Part shown: piece by piece, positions 27,147 to 36,296 of the stretch
Layout of the letters: the number at the start of each line of letters is the position of its first letter
How positions within the stretch are numbered: the stretch's first letter is position 1
Assembly: GCA_937915545.1 (NCBI GenBank)
Contig: CALGIJ010000019.1
Coordinates: forward strand, 496,001-560,000
Length of the DNA stretch: 64,000 nucleotides
Direction of reading: 5' to 3'
DNA from: an uncultured Desulfobacterales bacterium
Lineage (GTDB): Bacteria > Desulfobacterota > Desulfobulbia > Desulfobulbales > Desulfocapsaceae
The notes under the pieces: model-generated
Seen by the model: the letters and a program-made list of their open reading frames with translations, nothing else
Told to the model about the DNA's origin: nothing
Database searches by the model: none
Translations under genes and position numbers: made by a program

Positions 27147-29801
27147 TCACTGTTTCGTAAGTTTTTGCAGCGTATAGAGGTGGTTGAGTGCGTCTAAGGG
27201 GACGCAACGGTCGAGTTCGAGACCTTTGAGATAGTCCCTGACCGCATCACCAGGTGGTGGGAAGAGAGGAAGCTGTTCTGGCGCCCGCCTTGTTCCTCGA
27301 CTCTTTCCCGTTTGCAGCGGAGGGCCACCTCGGTGATGGACATCGCCCATTTCAATCTCCCTGAGAATCTCCTTGGCGCGGTTGACAACTGCGGAGGGAA
27401 CGCCAGCAAGCGCTGCCACCTGGATGCCATAACTTCTGCTGGCCCCGCCCTGGACGAGTTTGTGGAGAAAAATGATATTGCCCTGCCACTCCCTGACGGC
27501 GATTGAATAGTTCTTGATCCGGACATGGGTTCTGGCCAGTTCGGTAAGCTCGTGGTAATGGGTGGCGAACAGCGTCTTCACTCCCCTGCCGTTCTTTTCG
27601 ACCAGGGCCTCTGCCACCGCCCAGGCGATGGACAGGCCGTCGTAGGTCGAGGTGCCCCGGCCAATCTCATCGAGGATGACCAGGCTTTTATCGGAGGCGT
27701 TATTGAGGATATTGGCGGTTTCGCTCATCTCCACCATGAATGTTGACTGTCCGCGGCGCAGGTTGTCCATGGCGCCTACGCGAGTGAAGATCCTGTCCAC
27801 AAGACCGATGGTTGCCTGTTCGGCGGGTACGTAGCAACCCATCTGGGCCATGAGCACAATCAGCGCCGTCTGCCGCAGTACGGTCGACTTTCCGGCCATG
27901 TTCGGGCCGGTGATGATGAGGATTTCTTCACTGTGCTGGTCGAGACGGAGATCATTGGGGACGAACCTGCCGCTGGGCATGGTCCGCTCGATCACCGGAT
28001 GGCGGCCCTCGACAATGGTGATCTCCTCGCCATCGTCCACTTCCGGTCGACGGTAGTTGAACTTGCAGGCAGCTTCAGCGCAGCAGGAGGAGTAGTCGAG
28101 TTGCGCCAACAGGCGGGCGACCTGCTGGATGCGGTTCGAGTTTTCGGTCAACCGGTTGCGGATGTCGACGAAAAGCTGATACTCGAGAGCGAGGCGCCGC
28201 TCTTCGGCGCCGAGGATCTTCTCTTCGAAGGCCTTGAGTTCTGGGGTGATAAAGCGCTCTGCGTTGACCAGGGTCTGCTTGCGGATATAGGATTCAGGGA
28301 CCTTGGCCTCATGGCTCTTGCCGATCTCGATGAAATAGCCGAATACCTTGTTGTATCCCACCTTCAGCTTGGCGATACCAGAGCTCTGCCGCTCGCGGTT
28401 CTCCAGATCGAGGAGGAGCCGCTTCTGGTCGGTAAGCAGGAGCACGAGTTCGTCGAGCTCGGCATTGTAGCCGGAGCGAATGAGGTGCCCTTCGCGAAGG
28501 CTGACCGGAGCATCGGGGTTGATGGCTGATTCAAGGAGTTGATGGAGGTCTTCGAGTCGGTCGAACATGTGGCGTATCTGCCGCAGTCTGGCGGTGTCGC
28601 ACTGGGCGAGCACGGCGTCGATGGCTGGCAGACGGGCCAGCGATACCTTCATGGCGAGCATGTCGCGCGCATTGCCGACGCCAAGGATCATGCGGCTGTT
28701 GAGCCGTTCGAGGTCGTAGACGTTTTCCAGCAGACCGCGCAGCTCTTTGCGCAGCGCGCCATTCTTGAAGAAACAGGTGACGGCGTCAAGGCGGGCGGTG
28801 ATACGCGACAGATCGCGCAGGGGGGCGAGGATGTTGGCCTTGAGCAGCCTGGCACCCATCGGCGTGCAGGTGAGGTCGAGGACTGAAAGCAAGGAACCCT
28901 GGCGGCCTCCACCAACCAGAGTTTCGGTGAGCTCGAGGTTGCGGCGCGACGACTCGTCGATGAGCAGAATCGAGTCGGTTGCCAGCGGGATGAGCTTGTC
29001 GATATGGTCGATGGAGGTCTTCTGCGTCTCGTTGATATAATGGAGCAGGGCCCCGGCGGCGCTTATCGCCGCGGTGAAGCGCCCGCAGCCGAAGCCGTCG
29101 AGGGAAAGGATGCGGAAATGGTCGAGCAGGAGCTGCTGGCAGTTATCAAAATGAAAGAGTTCGTCATCGCGACGGGTGACGCAGAGCTGCGGCAGGGCGA
29201 GTTCAAGCTGTGCCAGGAGATGGGTCAATCGCGCGTTGTCGCCGGCAGGGCAGAGGCACTCCGCCGGGGTGAAACGCAGCAACTGGTCGAACAGACCGTT
29301 ATCATCTTCGGCAGCGGAGAACTCGCCGAGCAGAAACTCGCCGGTGCTGACATCAAGGAGGGCGAGACCACATAAAGGCGAGGCGCCGGCCATGAAGTGG
29401 AGGGCGCAGATATAGTTGTTATCCTTGCCGTCGAGGAGCTGATCGTCGGTGACGATCCCCGGCGAGACGACGCGGATGACCTCGCGCTTGACGATTCCCT
29501 TGGCTAGGGCAGGGTCTTCGACCTGTTCGCAGATGGCTACCCGCTGCCCGGCACGGATGAGCTTCGCCAGATAGCCGGACATGGCATGATAGGGGACGCC
29601 GCACATCGGCACCTGGACCTCGTCACTCTTTCTGCTGCGCGAGGTCAGGGTGATACCGAGAATTTTCGAGGCCTTGATGGCGTCATCGAAGAACATCTCA
29701 TAGAAGTCGCCCATGCGATAGAAGAGTATGGCGTCAGGATGCTGCGCCTTGATCTCGAGATATTGCTGCAGCATGGGGGTGATCTTGGTGATGGCTTCCA
29801 T
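27147..29801 (-). CDS. mutS: DNA mismatch repair protein MutS
   Basis: An 884-residue mismatch sensor. The N-terminal mismatch-binding domain has the Phe-x-Glu-like YRMGDFYEMFFDDA (about 29-42), then connector, core and clamp domains, and the ABC-type ATPase with P-loop GPNMAGKST (about 625-633), Walker B LVILDEIGRGTST and the FATHYHEL helix. Length is typical of MutS1. It is the last gene of a three-gene minus-strand operon (metallophosphoesterase, HIT protein, mutS). No mutL is in the window. Confidence 0.98.
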   Translation of the reverse strand: MEAITKITPMLQQYLEIKAQHPDAILFYRMGDFYEMFFDDAIKASKILGITLTSRSRKSDEVQVPMCGVPYHAMSGYLAKLIRAGQRVAICEQVEDPALAKGIVKREVIRVVSPGIVTDDQLLDGKDNNYICALHFMAGASPLCGLALLDVSTGEFLLGEFSAAEDDNGLFDQLLRFTPAECLCPAGDNARLTHLLAQLELALPQLCVTRRDDELFHFDNCQQLLLDHFRILSLDGFGCGRFTAAISAAGALLHYINETQKTSIDHIDKLIPLATDSILLIDESSRRNLELTETLVGGGRQGSLLSVLDLTCTPMGARLLKANILAPLRDLSRITARLDAVTCFFKNGALRKELRGLLENVYDLERLNSRMILGVGNARDMLAMKVSLARLPAIDAVLAQCDTARLRQIRHMFDRLEDLHQLLESAINPDAPVSLREGHLIRSGYNAELDELVLLLTDQKRLLLDLENRERQSSGIAKLKVGYNKVFGYFIEIGKSHEAKVPESYIRKQTLVNAERFITPELKAFEEKILGAEERRLALEYQLFVDIRNRLTENSNRIQQVARLLAQLDYSSCCAEAACKFNYRRPEVDDGEEITIVEGRHPVIERTMPSGRFVPNDLRLDQHSEEILIITGPNMAGKSTVLRQTALIVLMAQMGCYVPAEQATIGLVDRIFTRVGAMDNLRRGQSTFMVEMSETANILNNASDKSLVILDEIGRGTSTYDGLSIAWAVAEALVEKNGRGVKTLFATHYHELTELARTHVRIKNYSIAVREWQGNIIFLHKLVQGGASRSYGIQVAALAGVPSAVVNRAKEILREIEMGDVHHRGGPPLQTGKSRGTRRAPEQLPLFPPPGDAVRDYLKGLELDRCVPLDALNHLYTLQKLTKQ

Positions 29802-29807
29802 GGGTGG

Positions 29808-30305
29808 TCAACGGGAGGAGATGGCAAGAAAATCGGGGCCGAGCCTGTCAAAGGTGGCGAGGAGATGCTCTGGAATGGTGCGCAGCTCGGCGATGACGGT
29901 AATGAAATTGTGGTCGTCCTGCCAGCGGGGGACGATATGGTAGTGCAGGTGGTCGGCGATGCCCGCCCCTGCGGGAGCGCCGATATTACAGCCGATATTG
30001 AAACCTTGCGGCGAGAGCCTGCTCCTGAGAATGGCGGTGGCCTGTTGCACCATGAGAGTGAGGTCGGCCGCCTCGGCCGGGCTCAGCTCGGTGATGCAGG
30101 CGACGTGCCGGCAGGGTGCGACGAGGAGATGGCCATTGCTGTAGGGAAAGCGGTTGAGCAGGACGACCACTGTGGCATCGCGGTAGAGGAGCAGCTGCTC
30201 CTTGTCCTGCTTGTCATGACCTTCCGGCTCGAAGAGGCAGTGGCGTGGTTTGGCTGCCAGACCCCGAACATGCTCGATGCGCCATGGTGTCCACAAGGTC
30301 TTCAT
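29808..30305 (-). CDS. HIT-family (histidine triad) nucleotide hydrolase/transferase
   Basis: A 165-residue protein with the histidine triad H119, H121, H123 in ADHLHYHIVPRW. It resembles the branch that begins LWTPWRIEH and includes AP4A phosphorylase/hydrolase-like proteins; C23 and H30 with the triad region could bind zinc. The ATG at 30305 overlaps the stop of the phosphoesterase gene (ATGA), and mutS starts 6 nt downstream. Confidence 0.93.
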   Translation of the reverse strand: MKTLWTPWRIEHVRGLAAKPRHCLFEPEGHDKQDKEQLLLYRDATVVVLLNRFPYSNGHLLVAPCRHVACITELSPAEAADLTLMVQQATAILRSRLSPQGFNIGCNIGAPAGAGIADHLHYHIVPRWQDDHNFITVIAELRTIPEHLLATFDRLGPDFLAISSR

Positions 30306-30799
30306 GGTGTGGGGGGCAGAGTGTGCAGGGAAGGGTGCAGGCCACTCTCGTCGATGCGGATAATGGCATAGGAGGCAGGGGACCCGTGGCGACCGCTGCC
30401 CTGGAAACTGCCGGGGTTGAGTAGCCAGGTCCCACCAATCCTCTCGATGGCGGCGACATGGGTGTGCCCGTAGATGATGCAGTCGGCCTCGGGAAAGAGG
30501 TTGTAGACCCTGTCGACGATATTGTGTCGCGGTCCGGCTCCGTGAGTGACGGTAATGGTATGGCCGGCTATCGAAAAGAGCCGCCGCTCCGGCAGCTGTT
30601 GCTGCGTCACGTAGTTGCACATATTGCCACTGACGGCAATGACCTCCTTCTCAGGAAAAACAGAGAGGATGCCATAGTCGGTGAGATCTCCGGCGTGGAC
30701 AATGAGGTCGCAGGCGGAGAAGGCGGCAAGGCAGCGCTGCCGGAAGCTGCTGTCAGGGGCCTGAAGGTGGGTGTCGGAAAGAACGCCGATAAGGGTCAT
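30302..30799 (-). CDS. YfcE/MJ0936-family metallophosphoesterase
   Basis: A 165-residue calcineurin-like phosphodiesterase. The metal-binding motifs are D9 and H11 (SDTH), D38 (HAGDLTD), N59 (SGNMC), H86 (THGAG), and H112/H114 (YGHTH). Natural substrate unknown; family members hydrolyse phosphodiesters such as cyclic nucleotides in vitro. It is the first gene of the operon with the HIT gene and mutS. The 293-bp divergent gap to efp holds the efp promoter; on the minus strand a TATACT (30834-30829) may be its -10 box, without a clear -35. Confidence 0.93.
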   Translation of the reverse strand: MTLIGVLSDTHLQAPDSSFRQRCLAAFSACDLIVHAGDLTDYGILSVFPEKEVIAVSGNMCNYVTQQQLPERRLFSIAGHTITVTHGAGPRHNIVDRVYNLFPEADCIIYGHTHVAAIERIGGTWLLNPGSFQGSGRHGSPASYAIIRIDESGLHPSLHTLPPTP

Positions 30800-30940
30800 A
30801 ATGTTTGCCTCGCGCTATACACCGTGTCAGTATACCCGCAGTCGGCAGCGGTGCACTGAAAAAGTGCCGGCTGCGGTGGGTGGATCGTCTCTTCGGGAGA
30901 GTCCTGAAAGCGATCTTGGCGGGAAACTGAGTTTTTTTGC

Positions 30941-30970
30941 TTGCGGAAGTAGCAGGTGCAAAAGTATAAT
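30941..30970 (+). promoter_or_regulatory. Promoter of efp-epmA
   Basis: TTGCGG (30941-30946) and a perfect TATAAT (30965-30970) with 18 bp between them. The leader to efp would be about 115 nt. Confidence 0.65.
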
Positions 30971-31092
30971 GCTGAGTTTTTCATTTGCTTGCTGCCTTTT
31001 TCCCCGCATTCGTCCCGCTTGCCGATACGACATGGCGCCAACGAGAAAATGGGCACTCAACGATTCAATCTTAGAGACAATGGAGAAAGACG

Positions 31093-31656
31093 ATGTATTC
31101 CGCCTCTGACTTACGCAAGGGCCTCAAAGTACAGATTGAGGGCTCGCCCTATATTGTTACCGAGTTCGAGTTTTCCAAGCCCGGTAAGGGCCAGGCCCTG
31201 TACCGCTGCAAAATGCGCAACATGATTTCCGGCAACCAGCTGGTCAAGACCTATCGCTCCAACGACAAGTTCGAAAAGGCCGAGCTCGACGAGAGAAAAA
31301 TGCAGTTTCTCTATAATCAGGGCGAGGAATTCCATTTCATGGATACCGAGAACTTCGAACAGCTCAGCCTCACCCGCGAGCAGATGGGCGACAATGTCAA
31401 CTTCCTCCTCGAAAACATGGAGGTCGTGGTGCTTTTTTTCAGTGGCAGGCCCATCGACATCTCCATTCCCATCTTCGTCAACCTCCTGGTGACACGGGCC
31501 GATCCCTGGGCCAAGGGTGATACCTCCGGCAACGACACCAAACCTGTTACGGTGCAGACCGGGTACGTTCTGCAGGTTCCGCCCTTTGTCGAGGAAGGCG
31601 ACAAGATCCAGATCGACACCCGCACCGGGGAGTATGTCACCCGGGTCAAAGAGTAA
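31093..31656 (+). CDS. efp: Elongation factor P
   Basis: A 187-residue three-domain factor that relieves ribosome stalling at polyproline stretches. The N-terminal KOW-like domain carries the modified-loop motif KPGKGQA with K32 at the tip, which is the lysylated type (as in E. coli K34), not the arginine type. C-terminal OB domains include the signature VQTGYVLQVPPFVEEGDKI (about 156-174). The gene for the modifying enzyme follows after 6 nt. Confidence 0.98.
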   Translation: MYSASDLRKGLKVQIEGSPYIVTEFEFSKPGKGQALYRCKMRNMISGNQLVKTYRSNDKFEKAELDERKMQFLYNQGEEFHFMDTENFEQLSLTREQMGDNVNFLLENMEVVVLFFSGRPIDISIPIFVNLLVTRADPWAKGDTSGNDTKPVTVQTGYVLQVPPFVEEGDKIQIDTRTGEYVTRVKE

Positions 31657-31662
31657 GGCGCA

Positions 31663-32598
31663 GTGCTCGGCCTCTCCGGGCTGCACCGTCGTGCAGCCCT
31701 GCTTCGTCTGGTACGAAGGTTTTTTGAAGACGAGGGGTTTCTCGAAGTGGATACTCCGGTTCGTCTGCCCCTCGCCATCCCCGAACGACACATAAAGCTG
31801 ATAGAAGCCGAGGGGCAATACCTCCAGGCCTCACCCGAGCTGTGCATGAAGCGCCTTCTCGCCCGCGGTTGCACGCCGATCTTTCAGATCGGGCGCTGCT
31901 TCCGCAAAGGGGAGCGGGGGCGGCGGCATCTCGAGGAGTTCACCATGATCGAGTGGTATCGCAGTGACTGCGATTACCGCCAGCTGATGGCCGACTGCCG
32001 TGCATTGTGCCGCTATCTGCAGCGGGAATGGCCTCAGGACCCCCGCCGCGTCGAGTCTACCGGCTTGCGGTCGATATTTCCCTCCATCGATGTCCATGGT
32101 GAATGGCAGGGAATGACGGTAGCGGAAGCCTTCGCGCGCTATTCCCCGCGCCCTCTCTCTGCGGCGCTGCACGAAGACTGCTTCGACGAGCTGCTCTGCG
32201 AGTATGTCGAGCCGCATCTCGGGCAGGGATGTCCAACATTTCTTTATGATTATCCCCGGGCCCTGGCCTCCCTCTCGCGGCCCAAGCCTGGCGACCCGCA
32301 GCTCGCCGAACGGTTCGAGCTCTATATCGGTGGAGTGGAGCTGGCCAATGGCTTTTCCGAGCTTAACGATGATGTGGAGCAGCGTCAGCGTTTTGCTGAG
32401 GAGATAAAGGCCATTCATGCCGCAGGTGGTACAGAGATGGAAATGCCCGAGGTCTTCCTCGACGATCTTCGGCACCTGCCGGAGGCGGCCGGGATTGCCC
32501 TGGGTATCGATCGCCTGGCGATGATCGCCTTCGACGCCCCCGATATTTCCCAGGTGGTTCCATTCACCCCCGAGGATTTCCCGACCCTCTCTCCTTGA
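31663..32598 (+). CDS. epmA: EF-P--(R)-beta-lysine ligase EpmA (PoxA/GenX)
   Basis: A 311-residue class II lysyl-tRNA-synthetase-like enzyme without the anticodon-binding domain, which attaches beta-lysine to EF-P. It shows ASPELCMKRLL, motif 2 (FQIGRCFRKGE with HLEEFTMIEWY) and motif 3 (GIALGIDRLAMI). It starts with GTG at 31663, just behind efp, so it is co-expressed with its substrate. The partner lysine 2,3-aminomutase EpmB is not in this window. Confidence 0.95.
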   Translation: MLGLSGLHRRAALLRLVRRFFEDEGFLEVDTPVRLPLAIPERHIKLIEAEGQYLQASPELCMKRLLARGCTPIFQIGRCFRKGERGRRHLEEFTMIEWYRSDCDYRQLMADCRALCRYLQREWPQDPRRVESTGLRSIFPSIDVHGEWQGMTVAEAFARYSPRPLSAALHEDCFDELLCEYVEPHLGQGCPTFLYDYPRALASLSRPKPGDPQLAERFELYIGGVELANGFSELNDDVEQRQRFAEEIKAIHAAGGTEMEMPEVFLDDLRHLPEAAGIALGIDRLAMIAFDAPDISQVVPFTPEDFPTLSP

Positions 32599-32652
32599 TT
32601 GGCCCAGGCTCCTGTCCGCTTTGAGAGAATTGGGTAGCGATCCGTAATTGTT

Positions 32653-32681
32653 TTGAAAAAGACAGCCAAATGGTCTATGGT
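32653..32681 (+). promoter_or_regulatory. Putative promoter of the polysaccharide chain-length operon
   Basis: TTGAAA (32653-32658) and TATGGT (32676-32681) are separated by 17 bp in an AT-richer patch, about 100 bp upstream of the first gene. Confidence 0.5.
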
Positions 32682-32779
32682 TCGCTGATAACTGCTAGGG
32701 ATGGCCATGTTTTTGCGGTTGCCGCCCCTTTCTGCCGGGCTGCTGCCCATCAATCTCTTCCCCAAGTCCCTACCTGCCG

Positions 32780-34396
32780 ATGGATTCGACTCAGCGTCAC
32801 CTGGTTCAGAAATATGTCGATCTGCTCTATCGACGCAAGGTGTTGATCGTCACCCTGCTGCTCTTGAGTCTGCCTGTGGGGCTCGGGGTGTACCTCAAAA
32901 CCCCCAAGGTTTTTCAGGCTTCCAGCTTGCTCAGTTATGAGCAGCAGATGATCTCGGCCGGCAAGATGTCCGCCGACAAGTCGTCCCGCATCCGCGATAT
33001 CGTCAGCACCCTAACCCAGGTGGTCACCAGCCGCACCAACCTCGAAAAGCTCATCGTCGACCTTTCTCTCTACCCCGAACTCCTGGCACGGCTGCCCATG
33101 GAGGATGTGGTGGAAAAGATGCGCAAGGATATCAATATAGTTCCCTCTCCAAAGGGAGATATCTTCAAAATCGCCTTCAATCATCATAGCCGGGACAAGG
33201 TGGTCAAAGTTACCAACGCCCTGGCCGCCAAGTTTATCGAGGAGAACCTCAAATACCGCGAGGAACGCGCCACGGAGACCTCCTCCTATACCAGCAACGA
33301 ACTGGAGAGCGCCAAGGCGGCCATGGACCGCAAGGAAAACGCCATGCGCGACTACAAGCTGCAGCACTTCAACGAGCTGCCGGAACAGCGCGAGTCCAAC
33401 GTGGCCAGGCTCATCGCCCTGCAGAAACAGGATCAGGAGCAGCAGATCAGTATCCAGGAGTTGGAACGTACGGCGGTGCTTATCCAGGATCAGATCGTCA
33501 ATCGCCAGAAGGTGCTCGAAGCGGAACGGCAACTGGCGGCGGCGGGGGAGGCCGAAACCGGGAAGGGGACACAACAGGAGGTTCCGATGAGCGCCGAGGC
33601 CCGCCTTGCCAAGGCGCGTCTGGTGCTGGACCAGTTGCTCAGCCGCTATACCGAGATGCATCCCGAGGTCAAACGGCTGCGGGTGATCATCGCCAAACTC
33701 GAGGACGAAGTGGTGACGGAGCGAGGCAGCGCGGCTGCCGTCAAGGGAGGTGCGAAAGACGGCCGGGATGGTAATCGCGGCGCTATCGACCGCAGCAGTG
33801 TCGACTCGGTGACTCTGCAGTTGGAAACGCAACGCAAGAACATTCTTCTCAATATCGAGGCGATCAAGGCCGAGAAAGAGCGTCAGAAGAAGGTCATCGC
33901 CGAGGTCGAGGAGTGGATAGCCGCCGCACCGGTCCGCGAGGCGGAGTGGGCGGCCTTGACCCGCGAATACGGCCAGCTGAAACGACATTACGACTACCTC
34001 GTATCCCAGGACCTCGAAGCCAAGTCGATGCTCAATCTCGAACGGCGTCAGAAGGGGAGCCAGTTCAAGATCGAGGATCCGGCCCGTACCCCGGAAAAGC
34101 CGATCAAGCCAGATTTCGTCAAGATTATTGGTGTCGCCCTCGCCGTTGGCATTGGCCTGGGGCTCGGGCTCGCCTTTACTCTCGATTTTTTCGATGGGAC
34201 GCTGCGGGATCCGGAGGTCGTCGAGTCCGCCCTGGGCGTCACCTTGCTGACCACCATTCCCTATCTTGAAATCGCAGCCGAGACCAAACGCAGGAAAAGG
34301 AAGGCCGTATTGATCTTCCTCCTCCTTCTGCTCCTTGCAGCGGGGGTGGTGGCCCTTTTCGCAGCCGTTTGGTTGAAAGGTTATGTCGTTATTTAG
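32780..34396 (+). CDS. Wzz/GumC-type polysaccharide chain-length determinant (exosortase-locus type)
   Basis: A 538-residue inner-membrane protein: membrane helix at about 18-38 (VLIVTLLLLSLPVGLGVYL), a periplasmic Wzz domain, a long coiled coil (about 165-310 and 340-380), and two C-terminal hydrophobic segments (about 450-472, and 510-535, LIFLLLLLLAAGVVALFAAV). It sets polymer length together with the tyrosine kinase. The pairing with the following ATPase and kinase is typical of PEP-CTERM/exosortase EPS loci. The ribosome site is poor. It overlaps the next gene by 14 nt. Confidence 0.92.
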   Translation: MDSTQRHLVQKYVDLLYRRKVLIVTLLLLSLPVGLGVYLKTPKVFQASSLLSYEQQMISAGKMSADKSSRIRDIVSTLTQVVTSRTNLEKLIVDLSLYPELLARLPMEDVVEKMRKDINIVPSPKGDIFKIAFNHHSRDKVVKVTNALAAKFIEENLKYREERATETSSYTSNELESAKAAMDRKENAMRDYKLQHFNELPEQRESNVARLIALQKQDQEQQISIQELERTAVLIQDQIVNRQKVLEAERQLAAAGEAETGKGTQQEVPMSAEARLAKARLVLDQLLSRYTEMHPEVKRLRVIIAKLEDEVVTERGSAAAVKGGAKDGRDGNRGAIDRSSVDSVTLQLETQRKNILLNIEAIKAEKERQKKVIAEVEEWIAAAPVREAEWAALTREYGQLKRHYDYLVSQDLEAKSMLNLERRQKGSQFKIEDPARTPEKPIKPDFVKIIGVALAVGIGLGLGLAFTLDFFDGTLRDPEVVESALGVTLLTTIPYLEIAAETKRRKRKAVLIFLLLLLLAAGVVALFAAVWLKGYVVI

Positions 34397-35387
34397 CGCT
34401 GACAGCGGTACCTTGTACAGGGAACATTTTGGCCTGGAGCGTAAGCCCTTCGAGCTGACCCCGGACTCCAACATGCTCTTTCTCGGCGAGGGGCATAAAA
34501 ACGCCCTCGCCGTGCTCAAGCACGGGGTGGTATCCGACAAGGCCTTCCTGTTGTTCACCGGGGGTGTCGGTACGGGGAAGACCACCCTCCTCAATGTCCT
34601 CTCCAAGACCCTGGAAAACCCAGGCTACGTGTGCGTCATCTCCAACCCGACGCTCGAACTCGACGACTTCTTCTACTATTTCGCGGCACAGCTTGGGCTG
34701 CTCTTCGATGGCAACAAGGCCAAGTTTCTCGTGCTGTTTTCAAAGCTTCTCGAACAGTGTAAAAAGTCAAACCGACGTGTGTTGCTGATCATCGACGAGG
34801 CCCATGCACTGCCCACCGACCTGCTCGAGGAGATGCGCCTGTTGGTCAATATGGCGGCCGAGTTAAAGGATGTGCTCAGCATTTTTCTCGTCGGTCAGCC
34901 GGAGTTGCTTGAGCGACTCAACGAAAGGCAGCTTTCGCCGCTCAGTCAGCGTATTGCCGTGCGCTATCATCTCGAGCAGCTGTCCGCGGAGGAGGCCACC
35001 CAGTACGTGCTCTTTCGCCTCAGCCGCTCCGGGGGGAAAAATCCACGGCTGTTCACCGATCAGGCCCTGCAGCTGATCTATCAGGCGACGGGCGGCAATC
35101 CGCGGCAGATCAATATCCTCTGCGATACCGCCTTGCGTGTCGCCTATGCCCGCGGCAAGACCGAGGTCGACGAGAAGTTAGTCCGCAAGGCCGTCGAGCA
35201 GTTGCATATTCCGGGGGACAGTAGCGCTTTCCATCTGCCGCCGCTGCGGCCATCCTGGCGGCGCTGGCTCGTGCCGGGGGTGGTCGCCATCCTCGTCCTC
35301 GATGGTCTGTTCGTCGCGTATGCCTATCATAAGGGGTGGCTGCAGGCGGCTTTGGGCTACCTTGCAGGCCAACTGGGAATGGGGTGA
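34383..35387 (+). CDS. ExeA-like secretion ATPase of exosortase EPS locus
   Basis: A 334-residue AAA-type ATPase: it begins YREHFGLERKPFELTPD (typical of ExeA/GspA ATPases), has Walker A GGVGTGKTT (60-68), Walker B LLIIDEAH (134-141) and sensor region GNPRQINILCD. A single membrane helix near residues 299-315 (LVPGVVAILVLDGLFVAY) anchors it, with a short periplasmic tail. This is the putative secretion ATPase family found beside PEP-CTERM polysaccharide genes; its exact role is not established. Confidence 0.92.
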   Translation: MSLFSADSGTLYREHFGLERKPFELTPDSNMLFLGEGHKNALAVLKHGVVSDKAFLLFTGGVGTGKTTLLNVLSKTLENPGYVCVISNPTLELDDFFYYFAAQLGLLFDGNKAKFLVLFSKLLEQCKKSNRRVLLIIDEAHALPTDLLEEMRLLVNMAAELKDVLSIFLVGQPELLERLNERQLSPLSQRIAVRYHLEQLSAEEATQYVLFRLSRSGGKNPRLFTDQALQLIYQATGGNPRQINILCDTALRVAYARGKTEVDEKLVRKAVEQLHIPGDSSAFHLPPLRPSWRRWLVPGVVAILVLDGLFVAYAYHKGWLQAALGYLAGQLGMG

Positions 35388-35399
35388 AACGAGGGTATC

Positions 35400-36260
35400 A
35401 TGGGAATGTTTTCGAAAAATGAGGGGAAGTCCAGCCACGACGCTGCTCAAGGCGCGGAGGGCAAGGTGGCGACGGCGGCCGAAACATCTCGGCGCGACTC
35501 GGAGGCGCCACCACTGGCGCAATCATCCGCCGAGGGCGATTCGGTCAGCTGGGATGCTCGTCTGGTGCAAGCGGTGAATTTTTCCCCGACAACCAGCGAA
35601 TCTTTTCGCGTGCTGCGTGCGAAAATCCTCATGCCGCCGGATGGCCGTCCTACGCCACGCACTATTCTCGTCACCTCAGTGCAGCCCCAGGAGGGCAAGA
35701 GCTTCGTTGCCGCCAACCTTGGCGTGATGCTGGCCCAGGGCATCGATCAATACGCCCTGTTGGTAGACTGCGACCTGCGTCTGCCCACCCTGGCGGAACT
35801 CTTCGGGCTCCCCAGAGAAGGCGGGCTTGCCGACTATCTGCGCCACCGGGGAGAGTTGTCTTCCTACATTCGCAAAACCTCGATGGACAAGCTGTCCATC
35901 CTCACCAGCGGCGAGCCGCCAGCCAACCCCGCAGAACTTCTTGGCTCGACGCGCATGCAGGAGCTGGTCGCGGAAGTGTCGCGGCGATATCCCGATCGTT
36001 TCGTGGTCTTTGACTGTCCTCCACTGATGGTCGCCTCCGAGGCGATAACTCTGGCCAATGTCGTTGATGCGGTCATCCTTGTCGTTCGTGAAGGGGTGGC
36101 CGGCAAGACCCATCTCGAGCAAGCGGTGGCAGACATCGGCAAGGAGAAGATCCTCGGAGTGGTTTTCAACGGGCACCGCCCCAACCCCGTCGCTTCTCGG
36201 GTTCTCGGCAAGAATTCCTCCTACTACGAGAACTATTACTACCGCCGTCCGGCGCGGTAG
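35400..36260 (+). CDS. CpsD/CapB-type cytoplasmic tyrosine kinase
   Basis: A 286-residue BY-kinase that phosphorylates itself and controls the chain-length protein. After a variable, low-complexity N-terminus (1-60) come the deviant P-loop SVQPQEGKS (93-101, K100), Walker A' LLVDCDLRLP (120-129), Walker B FVVFDCPP and a C-terminal tyrosine cluster SSYYENYYYR (273-282, five Tyr) that would be the autophosphorylation site. It lies 12 bp after the ATPase gene and ends at a bidirectional hairpin. Confidence 0.94.
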   Translation: MGMFSKNEGKSSHDAAQGAEGKVATAAETSRRDSEAPPLAQSSAEGDSVSWDARLVQAVNFSPTTSESFRVLRAKILMPPDGRPTPRTILVTSVQPQEGKSFVAANLGVMLAQGIDQYALLVDCDLRLPTLAELFGLPREGGLADYLRHRGELSSYIRKTSMDKLSILTSGEPPANPAELLGSTRMQELVAEVSRRYPDRFVVFDCPPLMVASEAITLANVVDAVILVVREGVAGKTHLEQAVADIGKEKILGVVFNGHRPNPVASRVLGKNSSYYENYYYRRPAR

Positions 36261-36267
36261 GTCTCTC

Positions 36268-36292
36268 CGGGGGTCCGCGGCGCGGTCCCCCC
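36268..36292. terminator. Bidirectional hairpin between tyrosine kinase and ygiQ genes
   Basis: CGGGGG-T-CCGCG and its mirror CGCGG-T-CCCCCCG form a near-perfect palindrome spanning 36268-36292 in a 36-bp gap between convergent genes; TCTTCATTGTCGTC follows. T-runs are poor on both strands. Confidence 0.6.
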
Positions 36293-36296
36293 GTCT

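Noticed and set aside
33011..34606. A 531-codon minus-strand open frame opposite the chain-length gene
   Set aside because: It crosses the boundary of two well-supported plus-strand genes and has no family features.
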